Below, piece after piece: positions 8,985 through 18,731 of a stretch of 64,000 nucleotides of DNA. This stretch comes from Sphingomonas sp. J315 (GTDB lineage Bacteria > Pseudomonadota > Alphaproteobacteria > Sphingomonadales > Sphingomonadaceae), in assembly GCF_024666595.1 (NCBI RefSeq), contig NZ_CP088296.1:1240001-1304000 (forward strand), read 5' to 3'. A model generated the notes under the pieces. The model was not told the origin of the DNA. It made no database searches and saw only the letters and a program-made list of their open reading frames with translations. Each line of letters starts with the position of its first letter. Within the stretch, counting starts at the first letter, position 1. Both the position numbers and the translations under genes were made by a program.

Positions 8985-9767
8985 TCAGGCTCCCCGGAAC
9001 ATCGGCGCGCGCTTCTCCTTGAACGCCGTGCGGCCCTCGACATAGTCCTGGCTCAACGCCAGGACCGGCTGCGCGTCGCTTTCGGCATGAAGCACGTCTT
9101 CCAGCGAATTCGGTCCGCGCGCCATGACCCGCTTCATCGCGGCAATCGCAAGCGGAGCGACACCGGCAAAGCCCGCAGCAACTTCCAGGGCTGCATCCAG
9201 TGCGCTTCCTGCAGACACCACCCGGTTCGCCAGACCCAAGGCACCAGCCTCAGCTGCTTCGACGACCCGCCCCGTCAGCATCATCTCGCGCGCGCGCCCC
9301 GGCCCGACGCGCTGCGGCAGCGACCAGAGCATCCCTGCGTCCGCCATCAACCCGATCTTGCCAAAGGATGCACAGAAACGTGCGCTTTCGCCCGCCACCA
9401 GCACGTCGCAGGCCGTGGCGAGCGACATGCCCGCGCCATAGGCATACCCCTCGACCGCCGCGATCGTCGGCTTGGGCCCGCCGCTCAGCAACCGCACAAT
9501 GTCCTGCAGGATTGCGATGTTGCGCTTGGTCCGCTGCGCATCCGGCGCGGCCGCGCCGTTGGTCGGCTGCAACTGGCCGCCCGAACAGAAATTGCCTCCG
9601 GCCCCCGTCAGCACCACCGCCCGAATGTCAGGATTGTTGCCCGCTTCGCGCAGATGACCAAGCAACGCTTCGCGCATTTCGAGCGAGATCGCGTTGCGCA
9701 ATTGCGGCACGTTCAGCGTCAAGACGACGACGCCATCTTGTTCGCGCTGCAGAATGAATTCCGACAT
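8985..9767 (-). CDS. PaaG-like enoyl-CoA hydratase/isomerase family protein
   Basis: 260 residues of crotonase fold, with LTLNVPQLRNAIS and the oxyanion segment GGNFCSGGQL. Neither hydratase Glu is kept (Ser in GAGMSLATACD). The region FCASFGKIGLMADAGMLW carries an Asp where isomerases such as PaaG (ring-1,2-epoxyphenylacetyl-CoA isomerase) have their catalytic Asp. Isomerase activity is therefore more likely than hydration. It is the first gene of the leftward operon; an AGGGGC ribosome site precedes the ATG, and the promoter must lie in 9768-9962, shared divergently with the ligase at 9963. Confidence 0.85.
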   Translation of the reverse strand: MSEFILQREQDGVVVLTLNVPQLRNAISLEMREALLGHLREAGNNPDIRAVVLTGAGGNFCSGGQLQPTNGAAAPDAQRTKRNIAILQDIVRLLSGGPKPTIAAVEGYAYGAGMSLATACDVLVAGESARFCASFGKIGLMADAGMLWSLPQRVGPGRAREMMLTGRVVEAAEAGALGLANRVVSAGSALDAALEVAAGFAGVAPLAIAAMKRVMARGPNSLEDVLHAESDAQPVLALSQDYVEGRTAFKEKRAPMFRGA

Positions 9768-9962
9768 GAAGCCCCTGTGATCAAATACCGCTCGACAGAC
9801 GCGATGATCCCGCTGTCCGGCGCTGAATTGGCATTGTTGATGTATCCAGTTGGTCGGCGGGCGTATACCGGTGCAGGCCTCATTGCAGGGGTTAGCATGG
9901 ATGTGTTGGTTTCGGCGTAACGGTTGGAAGCGCCGCAGCTTCAGGTCAAAGGCAGCCCGATC

Positions 9963-12088
9963 ATGGCCACTTTACTCAAACCTTCTTCGCCGGCAGCCGA
10001 CAACCTGACCGCACTGTTTGCGCCCGGCTCCGTCGCCGTCATCGGCGCATCAAGCGACCAGCGCCGCTTCGGCGGGCGTCCGATTCAGTATCTGCTCGAA
10101 GCGGGCTTCGAAGGGCCGGTCTATCCGGTCAACCCGGGCCGTCCGGAGATTCAGGGGCTGACCGCTTATCCGTCGATTCTGGATGTGCCCGGACCCGTCG
10201 ATTGCGCGATCCTCGCCATCTCCGCCGACGCGACCCAGCAGACGATCGAGGATTGCATCGCACGGGGTGTGAAGAGCGCCGTGCTGTATGGCGCCGGCTT
10301 CTCCGAAACGGGCGAGGAGGGTCGCGCGCGGCAGGACCGTATCGTGGCGACAGCGCGCGAGGCGGGCATGCGGCTGCTCGGCCCGAACTGCATGGGCCTG
10401 ATGAACACCCATGCCCGCTTTTACGGCACCTTCGCCTCGGCGCTGGAGGAGGGGGTTCCCGCCCCCGGCCGGATCGCCGTCGCCAGCCAGAGCGGCGGCT
10501 ATGGCGGCTATCTGATGAAGCATCTGTTCCGGCGCGGCCTCGGCATCAGCCAATGGGTAACGACCGGCAACGAAGCCGATGTCGATATCGGCGATGCATT
10601 GTGGTGGATGGCGGGCCAGGACGAAAGCGACGTGCTGCTGGCCTATATCGAAGGGCTGCGCGACGCGGACAAGCTGATCGCAGCGCTCGACCGCGCGCGC
10701 CGCGCCAACAAGCCGGTCGTGATGATGAAGGTCGGCCGCACGGCCGAGGGAAGCGCTGCGGCCGCAAGCCACACGGCATCGCTGACCGGCGAGGACAGCA
10801 TCTATGACGCGGTCTTCGACCAATATGGCGTCCATCGCGCGCGCACGACCGACGAACTGCTCGACATCGCCTATGCGCTGTCCAAGGGGGTGCTACCCAA
10901 GGGGCCGCGCGTCGGCGTGATCAGCATCTCCGGCGGAGTCGGGGTGCAGATCGCCGATTTCGTCAGCGACGCGAACCTGAAGATGGGCACGGTTCCTTCG
11001 GAAACCCAGACCGCGCTGAAAGCGCTGGTGCCGCATTGCTCGCCTGCCAATCCGATCGACATGACCGGGCTGGTCACCACCAACCATGACATCATGGAAA
11101 AGACGCTGGATGCGGTGTTCGCTTCCAAGGCATTCGACGCGACGCTGATCTTTCTCGGCATTGCCGGTGCCGCGCCTTCGATGGCTCGTCCGTTGCAACA
11201 GGCGATTGCCAATGCCCATGCCCGCGCGCCCGATCAGCTCGTCTTCGTCTCGGTCACGACAGACGCTGAAATGGTTCGCGAATATGACGCGAAGGGACTG
11301 CTCGCGTTCGAGGACCCCTCGCGCGCCATCGCTGCGCTCTCGGCCTTGTCGAAGTTCCGCGATACCTTCGCGCAGCCTGCGCCCGAGCCCTTGGCGCTGC
11401 CCGCCGCGACACCGCTCGGCGTTCACGGCAAGCTGAACGAGGCGCAGGCGAAGGCGCTGCTGGAACGGGCCGGGGTGCCGTCGCCCAAGGAAGCGCTGGC
11501 GAGCGATGCGCAGGAGGCGATGCAGCTTGCCGCGAGCATCGGCTTCCCCGTCGTCGTGAAGGTGGTTTCCGCCGACATCCTGCACAAGACCGAAGTGGGG
11601 GCGTCGCGCTGGGCCTTTCTTCGGCAGAAGCGGTCCATGATGCGGTCACGCGGATGGCGGACAACATCCCGCGGCAGCTGCCGGATGCAAGGATCGACGG
11701 CTATCTGATCTCCGAAATGGTGAGCGGCGGGGTCGAGACGATCGTCGGCATCCACCGGGATGAAGCGTTCGGCCCGGTCGTGACCTTCGGCCTTGGCGGG
11801 ACACTGGTCGAACTGATCAAGGACACGGTTTGCGCCCTCGCCCCGGTCAGCGAGGCGCAGGCGCTGAAGATGATCGGGAGCCTGAAGACCGCGCCGCTCC
11901 TGACCGGATGGCGCGGATCACCGCGCCACGACATCGAGGCACTGGCAAAGGCCATTTCGGGCCTGTCGATCCTCGCCGTGCAGCATCGCGACACGCTTGC
12001 GACGATCGAAGTGAACCCGCTTGTGGCCCGGCCCGGTCAAGGCGGGGTCGTCGCGCTCGACGCGGTCATCGAGACAAAGGCAGAATGA
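9963..12088 (+). pseudogene. NDP-forming acyl-CoA synthetase, single-base frameshift
   Basis: Reads as one 708-residue ligase broken by a one-base deletion in the G run at 11597-11601. The first part (9963-11596) has the CoA-binding start FAPGSVAVIGAS, SHTASLTG with the phosphohistidine, and HKTEV. Shifting one base restores GGVALGLSS and leads to the C-terminal ATP-grasp half ending VNPLVARPG. The paralogue at 1-2152 keeps this junction intact (HKTEAGGVAL). As read, the protein would stop at 11708 without its ATP-grasp end. The ATG at 9963 has an AAAGG ribosome site ten bases upstream. First gene of the plus operon to 16119. Sequencing error or a recent mutation are equally possible from sequence alone. 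Confidence 0.85.
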
Positions 12089-13248
12089 TGGATTTCCAGC
12101 TTAGCGACGACCAGAAAGAACTACAGGAAACCGCAAGGAAATTTGCGCGATCCGAGCTGATGGAACTTTCGCGTGACATGGAGGAGAAGGCGATGCCGCT
12201 CCCCGACGCAATGCGCAAACGCTACGCCGAAATGGGCTTTCTGGGGATCAACCTGCCCGAACAATATGGCGGCCTGGGCCTCGGGCATCTCGAGGCACTG
12301 CTGGTGCTCGAACAGTTTGCAATGATTTCGCCGGCCGTCGCATGGCCCATCTTCGAGAGCGCCACGGGTCCCGTCCGCACCGTCGAGCATTTCGCGAGCG
12401 ACAAGCTCAAGGCGCGTATCCTGCCCGAGGTCATCAAGGGCGAGAAGATCGTCGCGGTCTCGATGTCAGAACCCGCAGCAGGCACCGCGCTCACCGATCT
12501 CAAGACCGCTGCCCGCTATGACGGTGACGAGATCGTCCTCACCGGCCAGAAGCGCTGGTGCTCGGGCGGCGGCCATTCGGACTATTACATCGTCTATTGC
12601 CGCTTCGATGATGAGCCGGGCGCCAAGGGCATCGGCGCGGTGCTGGTCGAGAAGGAGCGCGAAGGGATCAGCTTCGGACGCCCGGAAAGTCTGATGGGCT
12701 TTCGCGGCATCCCCTCGGCCGACATCTATCTCGACGAAGTACGCGTGTCGAAGGACAATCTGATCGTGCCCAAGGGCGGCTTCGGCAAGCTGATGACCGC
12801 GTTCAGCCTCGAACGCTGCGGCAACGCCACCATGGGCCTCGGCATCGCCGCCGCTGCGCTGGAGGAGGCGACCGAATATTCGCAGGAACGCCATCAGTTC
12901 GGCAAGCCGATCGTCGATTTCCAGGCGATCCAGCTGAAGCTCGCCGAGATGGCGATGAAGGTCGAAGCGTCACGCCTGCTGATCTATCGCGCCGCGGTGA
13001 ACGCCAGCCAGGGTCTGCCCTCGATCCTCGACAGCTCGCTCGCCAAATGCTTCTCGAACGAAATGGTCGTCGAGGTCGCGTCCAAGGGGCTGCAGATCAT
13101 GGGCGGCTATGGCTACTCCAAGGAGTATCGCATGGAGCAGCGCGTGCGCGACAGCTACGCCTGGGGCATCGCGGGCGGCACAACCGACGTCCAGAAAACC
13201 AATATCGCATCGGCGTTGGTCGGCCGCCGCTTCAATCAGCGCGCCTGA
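12088..13248 (+). CDS. acyl-CoA dehydrogenase
   Basis: 386 residues, full-length ACAD: MDFQLSDDQKELQ start, SMSEPAAGTALTDLK, QKRWCSGGGHSDYY, QERHQFGKPI and IMGGYGYSKEYRMEQRVRDS. The segment normally carrying the catalytic Glu reads IAGGTTDVQ, so that Glu is Gly. A Glu is present in the SLERCGNA helix, the position used by isovaleryl-CoA dehydrogenase. It should oxidise an acyl-CoA to its 2-enoyl-CoA with FAD, passing electrons to electron-transfer flavoprotein. Two consecutive ATGs overlap the ligase stop (ATGATG at 12085-12090); I used the second. Confidence 0.9.
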   Translation: MDFQLSDDQKELQETARKFARSELMELSRDMEEKAMPLPDAMRKRYAEMGFLGINLPEQYGGLGLGHLEALLVLEQFAMISPAVAWPIFESATGPVRTVEHFASDKLKARILPEVIKGEKIVAVSMSEPAAGTALTDLKTAARYDGDEIVLTGQKRWCSGGGHSDYYIVYCRFDDEPGAKGIGAVLVEKEREGISFGRPESLMGFRGIPSADIYLDEVRVSKDNLIVPKGGFGKLMTAFSLERCGNATMGLGIAAAALEEATEYSQERHQFGKPIVDFQAIQLKLAEMAMKVEASRLLIYRAAVNASQGLPSILDSSLAKCFSNEMVVEVASKGLQIMGGYGYSKEYRMEQRVRDSYAWGIAGGTTDVQKTNIASALVGRRFNQRA

Positions 13249-13286
13249 CCCTTCTTCCCGGCCACCCAGAGAGAATGAGGAGCGGC

Positions 13287-14096
13287 ATGGAACTGAATCT
13301 CGAAGGCAAGCGGGCGCTGGTCACCGGAAGTTCCTCGGGAATCGGCGTCGCCATCGCCGAAATGCTCGCGGCAGAAGGGGTATCGGTTGTCGTCAACGGC
13401 CGCGATTCCGCGCGCGTCGATGCGGTCGCCAAGCGTCTCGCCGATCAGGGCTATCGGGCGGCGACCGCGTGCGGCGATCTGTCCACCACGGAGGGATGCG
13501 CCGCCGTGGCTGAAGCCGCCAACGCTGCGTTCGGAGGCATCGACATCCTCGTCAACAATGCCGGTGGCAGCGCCGTGTCGGACAGCCCCAACTGGTTCGC
13601 CTATGATACGGATCAATGGGTCGATACCTATCAGCGCAACACGCTGGCAGCGGTTCGGCTGATTCACGCCTTCGCGCCCGAGATGAAGGAGCGCGGCTGG
13701 GGCCGGATCATCAACATCAGTACCGCCGCCGCGATCACGCCGACTTCCGGGCAAGCCGATTATGGTCCTGCCAAGGCGGCGATGCTCAACATGTCGCTCG
13801 GCCTGTCCAAGGCGCTGAAACAGACCGGTGTCACCGTCAACAGCGTCTCCCCCGGCATGATCCGCACCGAAGGCCTGATCAAGGTCCTCAGAAAGATGGC
13901 GGAAAAGCGCGGCTGGGGCGACGACCTCGCCAAGGCAGAGGATTATATCGCCAAAGGCGGCGGGCAGACGGTCAATCGGATCGGCGAGGTGCGCGACATC
14001 GGTTATGCCGTCGTCATGCTCGCAAGCCCGCGGTCGGATTTCATCAACGGTATCAATTTCCATGTCGACGGGGGTCTTTCCCCGTCGCTGTCCTGA
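13287..14096 (+). CDS. short-chain dehydrogenase/reductase (SDR)
   Basis: 269 residues. Classical SDR with the cofactor motif TGSSSGIG near the N-terminus, NNAGG, and active-site YGPAK. The usual catalytic Ser position, 13 residues before the Tyr, is Thr with Ser just before it (NISTAAAIT). Asn-Gly-Arg after the second strand (VVVNGRD) suggests NADP(H). The start ATG has a GAGGAG ribosome site at 13277-13282. It lies 38 bases after the ACAD and just before the enoate reductase. It probably oxidises a hydroxyl (hydroxyacyl-CoA or ring alcohol) in the same pathway. Confidence 0.86.
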   Translation: MELNLEGKRALVTGSSSGIGVAIAEMLAAEGVSVVVNGRDSARVDAVAKRLADQGYRAATACGDLSTTEGCAAVAEAANAAFGGIDILVNNAGGSAVSDSPNWFAYDTDQWVDTYQRNTLAAVRLIHAFAPEMKERGWGRIINISTAAAITPTSGQADYGPAKAAMLNMSLGLSKALKQTGVTVNSVSPGMIRTEGLIKVLRKMAEKRGWGDDLAKAEDYIAKGGGQTVNRIGEVRDIGYAVVMLASPRSDFINGINFHVDGGLSPSLS

Positions 14097-14112
14097 ACGA
14101 GGCCCGCACCCA

Positions 14113-16119
14113 ATGACCGGTTCGACCGCCTATCCCAATCTGTTCACGCCGCTGCGTCTGCGCGGCGTCGAACTGCCGAACCGGCTGGTGATGGCGCCGA
14201 TGTCGACCGAGTTGGGCGGGCTGGAAGGCGAGGTCACGCCGGCGATGATCGCTTTCTACCGCGAGCGTGCACTGGGCGGCATGGGTCTGATCATCGTCGA
14301 ATATACCTGTGTCGATCCCGATACCGGCCGCGCGCACGAATATCAGCTGACGCTGGACGACCGGAAGAATCTCGACGGCCATCGCCGTCTGGTCCGCACC
14401 ATCCATGACGCGGGTGCGAAGATCTTCATGCAAATCCAGCATTGCGGCCAATATGCCAATCGCAAGGTGCTGCCCGGCGGTATGCCGGTGGGGCCAAGCG
14501 ACATCTTCTCGAAGCGCGATCCCGAACAGATGACCTGCCGCGGACTGACGTCCGAAGAGATCGCAAAGCTCGTCATATCCTTTGGCAACACCGCCGCGCT
14601 GGCCGTCGAGGCCGGCTATGACGGCGTCGAGCTGCATGGCGCGCACGGCTATCTGCTGACGCAATTCATGTCGCCGCTGGGCAACAAACGGGACGACGAG
14701 TGGGGCGGCGATGCCGAACGGCGCCTTGCCTTCCCGCTGGCAGTGATCCGCTCGGTGCGTGAGAAACTGGGTGAGCTGCCGTTGGTCTATCGGCTCTCCG
14801 CCGATGAGTTCCGGCCCGGCGGACTGACGATCGATGACATGGAAGAAATCGCACCGAGGCTGGTCGAAGCGGGTGCGGATGCGCTGCATGTCTCGATGGG
14901 CTGGGGTGTCGGCCCAGCCTTCGAAAAAGTGGTAGAACCGATGTCGATGCCCGAGGGCTGGCGCATTCCCTATGCGGCGCGCATCCGGGCTGCGACGGGC
15001 GTCCCGGTGATCGCCGTCGGACAGATCCGCTGGCCCGAGACGGGAGAACAGGCGGTCGCGAGCGGCGATGCCGATCTGATCGCGCTGGGCAGGCCCATGC
15101 TGACCGATCCCGAATGGGCGAACAAGGCGAAGGCGGGCCGCCGCGACCTGATCCGTCCATGCACCTCCTGCAACTGGTGCATCAGCCCGCATCCGGGGCG
15201 CGTCCAGGTCGGCTGCGCTGAAAATCCGCGCACAGGCACCGAACTCGATCCGCCGATTCCGGTCGATATGGGCAAGGGCAAGCGCGCTGTCGTGATCGGC
15301 GCAGGTCCGGGCGGCGCGTCGGCGGCATTGCTGTTGCAGCAATCAGGGTTCGAGACACACATCTTCGAGACCCGCGCCTTCACCGGCGGCGGCATCATCG
15401 CGTCAGCCACCCCGCCGGGCAAGGACAAGCTGTTCTGGTATTCGGATTATCTGGGCAACCGACTGGCCGAAAGCGCCGTGATCCGTCATTTCGGCAAGCG
15501 TGCGGAACTGGAGGATATCCTCGCGCTGAACCCGGATGTCGCGATCCTTGCTGCGGGCACACGCCGCATCGACCTGCCCATCGAGGGCCTGGACGATCCG
15601 ATCGTGATGGATGCCTATGACCTGTTGATGCGCGAGCGCGACCTCGGGCTGACCGAAGGACAGCATGCGATCGTCTATGGCGGCGGCGAGACCGGCTGCG
15701 AGACGGCGGAATTCTGCGCGCATCACGGCGTCCATGTGACGTTGGTCAGTCGCTCCCCCGCCGACAAGCTCGCCCGCTCGGCGGAGTGGGTCTATCGGAT
15801 GGGCCTGCTGCGCCGCCTGCACGAAAATCCGCTCATCACGATTGTCGACAATAGTCATGTCCGCAGCGTCGGGAATCGCAAGGTGACGATCGAAACGGGC
15901 GGCGTCGCACGCGAGATCGAGGCGGATCGCCTGTTGCTCGCCCAAGGGCGCCGCTCCGCCGACGAACTGGCCGCGGCGCTGGGCGATGCCGGGATCGCCG
16001 TCAGCGTGGTCGGCGACAGCCGTCAGGTCGGGCGCATCGGTGATGCCGTGCACATGTCCTACCGCGCGGTTCAGGCACTGAGCGCGCAATATGCGAGAAT
16101 GCCGAAACTGGCCTGCTGA
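14113..16119 (+). CDS. FadH/BaiCD-type NADH:flavin oxidoreductase (enoate or 2,4-dienoyl-CoA reductase)
   Basis: 668 residues in the usual three-part layout. First an old-yellow-enzyme TIM barrel binds FMN (about 8-340, with HGAHGYLLTQF). Then comes a Cys cluster for a 4Fe-4S centre (Cys350, 353, 356, 368), and then FAD/NAD(P)-binding Rossmann domains (VIGAGPGGASAA, then VYGGGETGCE). The family includes FadH, the bile-acid enzymes BaiCD/BaiH and trimethylamine dehydrogenase. The Cys spacing CxxCNxC is that of trimethylamine dehydrogenase rather than the CxxCNxxC of FadH. It probably reduces a conjugated double bond of a CoA ester or ring enone. Last gene of the 9963-16119 operon. Confidence 0.9.
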   Translation: MTGSTAYPNLFTPLRLRGVELPNRLVMAPMSTELGGLEGEVTPAMIAFYRERALGGMGLIIVEYTCVDPDTGRAHEYQLTLDDRKNLDGHRRLVRTIHDAGAKIFMQIQHCGQYANRKVLPGGMPVGPSDIFSKRDPEQMTCRGLTSEEIAKLVISFGNTAALAVEAGYDGVELHGAHGYLLTQFMSPLGNKRDDEWGGDAERRLAFPLAVIRSVREKLGELPLVYRLSADEFRPGGLTIDDMEEIAPRLVEAGADALHVSMGWGVGPAFEKVVEPMSMPEGWRIPYAARIRAATGVPVIAVGQIRWPETGEQAVASGDADLIALGRPMLTDPEWANKAKAGRRDLIRPCTSCNWCISPHPGRVQVGCAENPRTGTELDPPIPVDMGKGKRAVVIGAGPGGASAALLLQQSGFETHIFETRAFTGGGIIASATPPGKDKLFWYSDYLGNRLAESAVIRHFGKRAELEDILALNPDVAILAAGTRRIDLPIEGLDDPIVMDAYDLLMRERDLGLTEGQHAIVYGGGETGCETAEFCAHHGVHVTLVSRSPADKLARSAEWVYRMGLLRRLHENPLITIVDNSHVRSVGNRKVTIETGGVAREIEADRLLLAQGRRSADELAAALGDAGIAVSVVGDSRQVGRIGDAVHMSYRAVQALSAQYARMPKLAC

Positions 16120-16298
16120 CCCGCGGATGGCGGGCAACGGCCGACAAGGACCCGCGATCATGGGCCGGCCTTCATGTCGCAGAGGATACCCGGAATGCGG
16201 CGCCCGCGATTTGCAGGAGGATGGTCAGCGAGTCCGAGGCAGCAAGCCGTTATAAGCCGCGGCCGGGCCAGGCGGCTGATCCCGCCCCACGCTCATGA

Positions 16299-17069
16299 CT
16301 ATCGTACCATCAATACGCCACCATCGACCGAGAACATCTGTCCGGTCATGAACCCCGCGCCGTCGCCGGCCAGGAATACCGCCACGGGCGCGAAATCGCG
16401 TTCGGCATCGCCGAACCTCCCGCCCAGCGGGATCGACGTCGCCAGCGAGGCGTCATGCGCGGCAAGCTGCTCGGGGGTCATCGCCGCGCGCGTCGCCAGA
16501 TACATGTCGGTGCTGATCACCGGGCAGATCATATTGACCGTGATGTCATGCTTCGCCCAGGCGGTGGCGATCGATCGGCTCCATGCCATCACCGCCCCCT
16601 TCGACGCGGCATAGTCGGCCTTGATCGCCGACCCTGTCGCACCGGTAGAGGACGCGAAGTTGATAATCCGTCCGCCGCCATTGGCCTTGAGATAGGGCAG
16701 CGCGGCCTGGTTGGTCAGCATTGTCCCGCCGACATTGACGCGAAGCACGTCCATCAACTGCTCGTGGCGGATATCTTCCGCGGGCGTGGTCGGGCAGATC
16801 GCGGCCGCGTGGATCAGGCCATCAAGCCCGCCAAGCCAGTCCACGGCCTGCGCAAATGCCGGCAACACCTGATCTTGCTCGGCGACGTCTACCTTCAGGA
16901 AGTGCACCGATCCGGCCTCCCCGGTGAGGCGCTCGGCCAATGCCTCATAACCGCGGCTGCGATAGAAACCGATGACTTTCGCCCCTTCGCGAACGAACGC
17001 GGCGGTGCTCGCCGCGCCCATGCCCGTCGCCGCGCCGGTGACGATGAACCGTTTGCCTGCAAGCTTCAT
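16299..17069 (-). CDS. short-chain dehydrogenase/reductase (SDR)
   Basis: 256 residues. Cofactor motif TGAATGMG, active site Ser (FASSTGATG) and YAASK, and the C-terminal VDGG typical of classical SDRs. The ATG at 17067-17069 overlaps the stop of the upstream hydrolase (ATGA), so the two form a two-gene unit. It is a cytoplasmic NAD(P)-dependent alcohol dehydrogenase or ketone reductase of unknown substrate. The 179-base gap to the convergent enoate reductase (16120-16298) holds a short inverted repeat (CCCGC/GCGGG) but no convincing terminator or gene. Confidence 0.85.
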   Translation of the reverse strand: MKLAGKRFIVTGAATGMGAASTAAFVREGAKVIGFYRSRGYEALAERLTGEAGSVHFLKVDVAEQDQVLPAFAQAVDWLGGLDGLIHAAAICPTTPAEDIRHEQLMDVLRVNVGGTMLTNQAALPYLKANGGGRIINFASSTGATGSAIKADYAASKGAVMAWSRSIATAWAKHDITVNMICPVISTDMYLATRAAMTPEQLAAHDASLATSIPLGGRFGDAERDFAPVAVFLAGDGAGFMTGQMFSVDGGVLMVR

Positions 17070-17995
17070 GGCGTCCTCTCCGGCCAGTAGGCGAAACAAC
17101 TCCGCAGCGCGGCGATCAGCGCCAGCGGTTGGTCCGCCATGATATGATGTCCTGCATCCGGGATGCCGATGAAGGGCGTTCCTGCGGGGTAGATGCCGCG
17201 CATATAGGTGGCGATTTCGTCGCGGATCAGTTCGGACCGTTCGCCGACGATCAGCGCCAGCGGACATTTCGCCCTGCGCGGCAAGTCGGCGAGATTCTCC
17301 CCGCTGCGGCTTTCAAGATCGCGCCAGATTTCGGGATCGAAGCGCCATGTCCAGCCGCCCTCCGCTTCGTGCAGGCCGCGCCGCGCGATGTGATCCACCG
17401 CATAATGCTGGTCGCCGATGGTTGGCGGCATGAAGCGGAATCGGCCAAGCGCCTCCTGTTCGCTCGCATAGACCTTGTGCGGACGGGGCTTCGGGCGCGG
17501 CACCTCCGCCATCAGATCCTGAGGGATGATCGCGCTGTCGAGCGAGACAATGCCGCGGATGCGGGGCTCGCGCGCGCTGGCAATGAGCGCTGGGTACCCG
17601 CCCAGCGAATGCGCGACGACCATGGTGCCGGTGCCATTGTCGAGCGCAGCGGCGTCGATCGCAGCGATCGCCTCCCTGGCCCATGCGTCGAATGTGTAGT
17701 CAGGACGGCGCCCCGAACTGCCCATCCCGCTCCAGGAGATCGCCGCGCATCGCCATTCGTCGGCAAAGAAGGGCGCGGTATAGGACCACCAGTCCGCATG
17801 GGCGCTATCGCCATGGAGGAACAGCAGGCCGGGCTTGCCGACCTCACCCCATGTCAACAGCTCGACGGGAACGCCGTCGCATTCGAAGATCGATCGCGCG
17901 GGTAGCTGGTCTATTGCCCATCGATACCATGCAGGCGCAGGCGGCGGCGCACCGGCATAGGGGGCAAGCACTCCGGCTGGCTTCATCTGGTCCAT
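17066..17995 (-). CDS. alpha/beta hydrolase
   Basis: 309 residues. HGD oxyanion motif at 61-63, nucleophile elbow AHSLGG with Ser130, and a C-terminal DAGHH with the probable catalytic His. There is no signal peptide. The long central cap (about 160-235) resembles carbon-carbon or ester hydrolases of degradation pathways rather than lipases. It is coupled to the SDR downstream and divergent from the isochorismatase-fold gene, across a 115-base promoter region (17996-18110). That region holds an imperfect inverted repeat around TTGATCAAGG. Substrate unknown. Confidence 0.82.
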   Translation of the reverse strand: MDQMKPAGVLAPYAGAPPPAPAWYRWAIDQLPARSIFECDGVPVELLTWGEVGKPGLLFLHGDSAHADWWSYTAPFFADEWRCAAISWSGMGSSGRRPDYTFDAWAREAIAAIDAAALDNGTGTMVVAHSLGGYPALIASAREPRIRGIVSLDSAIIPQDLMAEVPRPKPRPHKVYASEQEALGRFRFMPPTIGDQHYAVDHIARRGLHEAEGGWTWRFDPEIWRDLESRSGENLADLPRRAKCPLALIVGERSELIRDEIATYMRGIYPAGTPFIGIPDAGHHIMADQPLALIAALRSCFAYWPERTP

Positions 17996-18110
17996 GCCCT
18001 ACCTCTTCCCGCCTGCGCGCAACGCCGCAATGTCCGGCGCATTTGATCAAGGATGTGCGGGAATAGACGGCTCGTTTGCGCTAACCCGGATCGCCAGAGA
18101 GGAGCATGCA

Positions 18111-18731
18111 ATGGCGAAGGAAATGAAGATCGAGGGTCGCGCCGCGCTGATCATCAACGAATGCCAGCTTGGTGTCGTCGATGCGGCCTATGCCGGCTTC
18201 AAGGGGCTGGCCCACCAAGTCGCCGAGCGCGGGATTCTCGATCGTATCGCGACGCTGGCCGATGCATTCCGCGCGAGGACGCTGCCGGTATTTCATGCCC
18301 CCGTCGTCCATCGCGACGATCTCGCCGACATCAAGCCCAATTCGCTGATCAACGCGCTGACGCTGAAGGGCGGCAAGCTGAAGAAAGGGAGCGTCGAGGC
18401 GGAATTCGTGCCGCAGTTGAAACCGCATCCCCAGGACTTCGTGCTTGACCGGCCCGCCGGCCTGATCGCGTTCAACGGGACCAATCTGGATGCGACGCTG
18501 CGGCGCATGGACATCCAGACGGTGGTGCTGACCGGCGTCTCGACCAATATCGCCATGCCCGGCAACACCATGACCGCCGTCGATCTGGGCTATTATGTCG
18601 TGATCCCGGAAGATTGCACCGCAGGCGCCGACCCCGAGACGCATCGCGTGATCGTCACCGAACAGTTGCGCATGCTCGCGCGCATCACGACGGCGGAAGA
18701 GGTGATCGCGGCGCTCGACCGAGCCTCCTAG
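18111..18731 (+). CDS. isochorismatase-fold protein with replaced catalytic triad
   Basis: 206 residues with the isochorismatase/cysteine-hydrolase fold, seen in ALIINECQ, LDRPAGL and LTGVSTNIAMPG. The canonical Asp-Lys-Cys triad is altered at all three places: Glu17 for Asp, Arg114 for Lys and Ala148 for the nucleophilic Cys. It therefore cannot act as a usual cysteine hydrolase. A related non-canonical subgroup seems to exist in other actinobacterial and proteobacterial genomes (recalled, not searched). The ATG has a GAGGAG site at 18098-18103. Its TAG overlaps the stop of the opposite thioesterase gene in a CTAG palindrome. Confidence 0.78.
   Translation: MAKEMKIEGRAALIINECQLGVVDAAYAGFKGLAHQVAERGILDRIATLADAFRARTLPVFHAPVVHRDDLADIKPNSLINALTLKGGKLKKGSVEAEFVPQLKPHPQDFVLDRPAGLIAFNGTNLDATLRRMDIQTVVLTGVSTNIAMPGNTMTAVDLGYYVVIPEDCTAGADPETHRVIVTEQLRMLARITTAEEVIAALDRAS

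Noticed and set aside
16120..16298. Terminator between the enoate reductase and the convergent SDR
   Set aside because: Only a five-base stem (CCCGC/GCGGG) without a T tract is visible.
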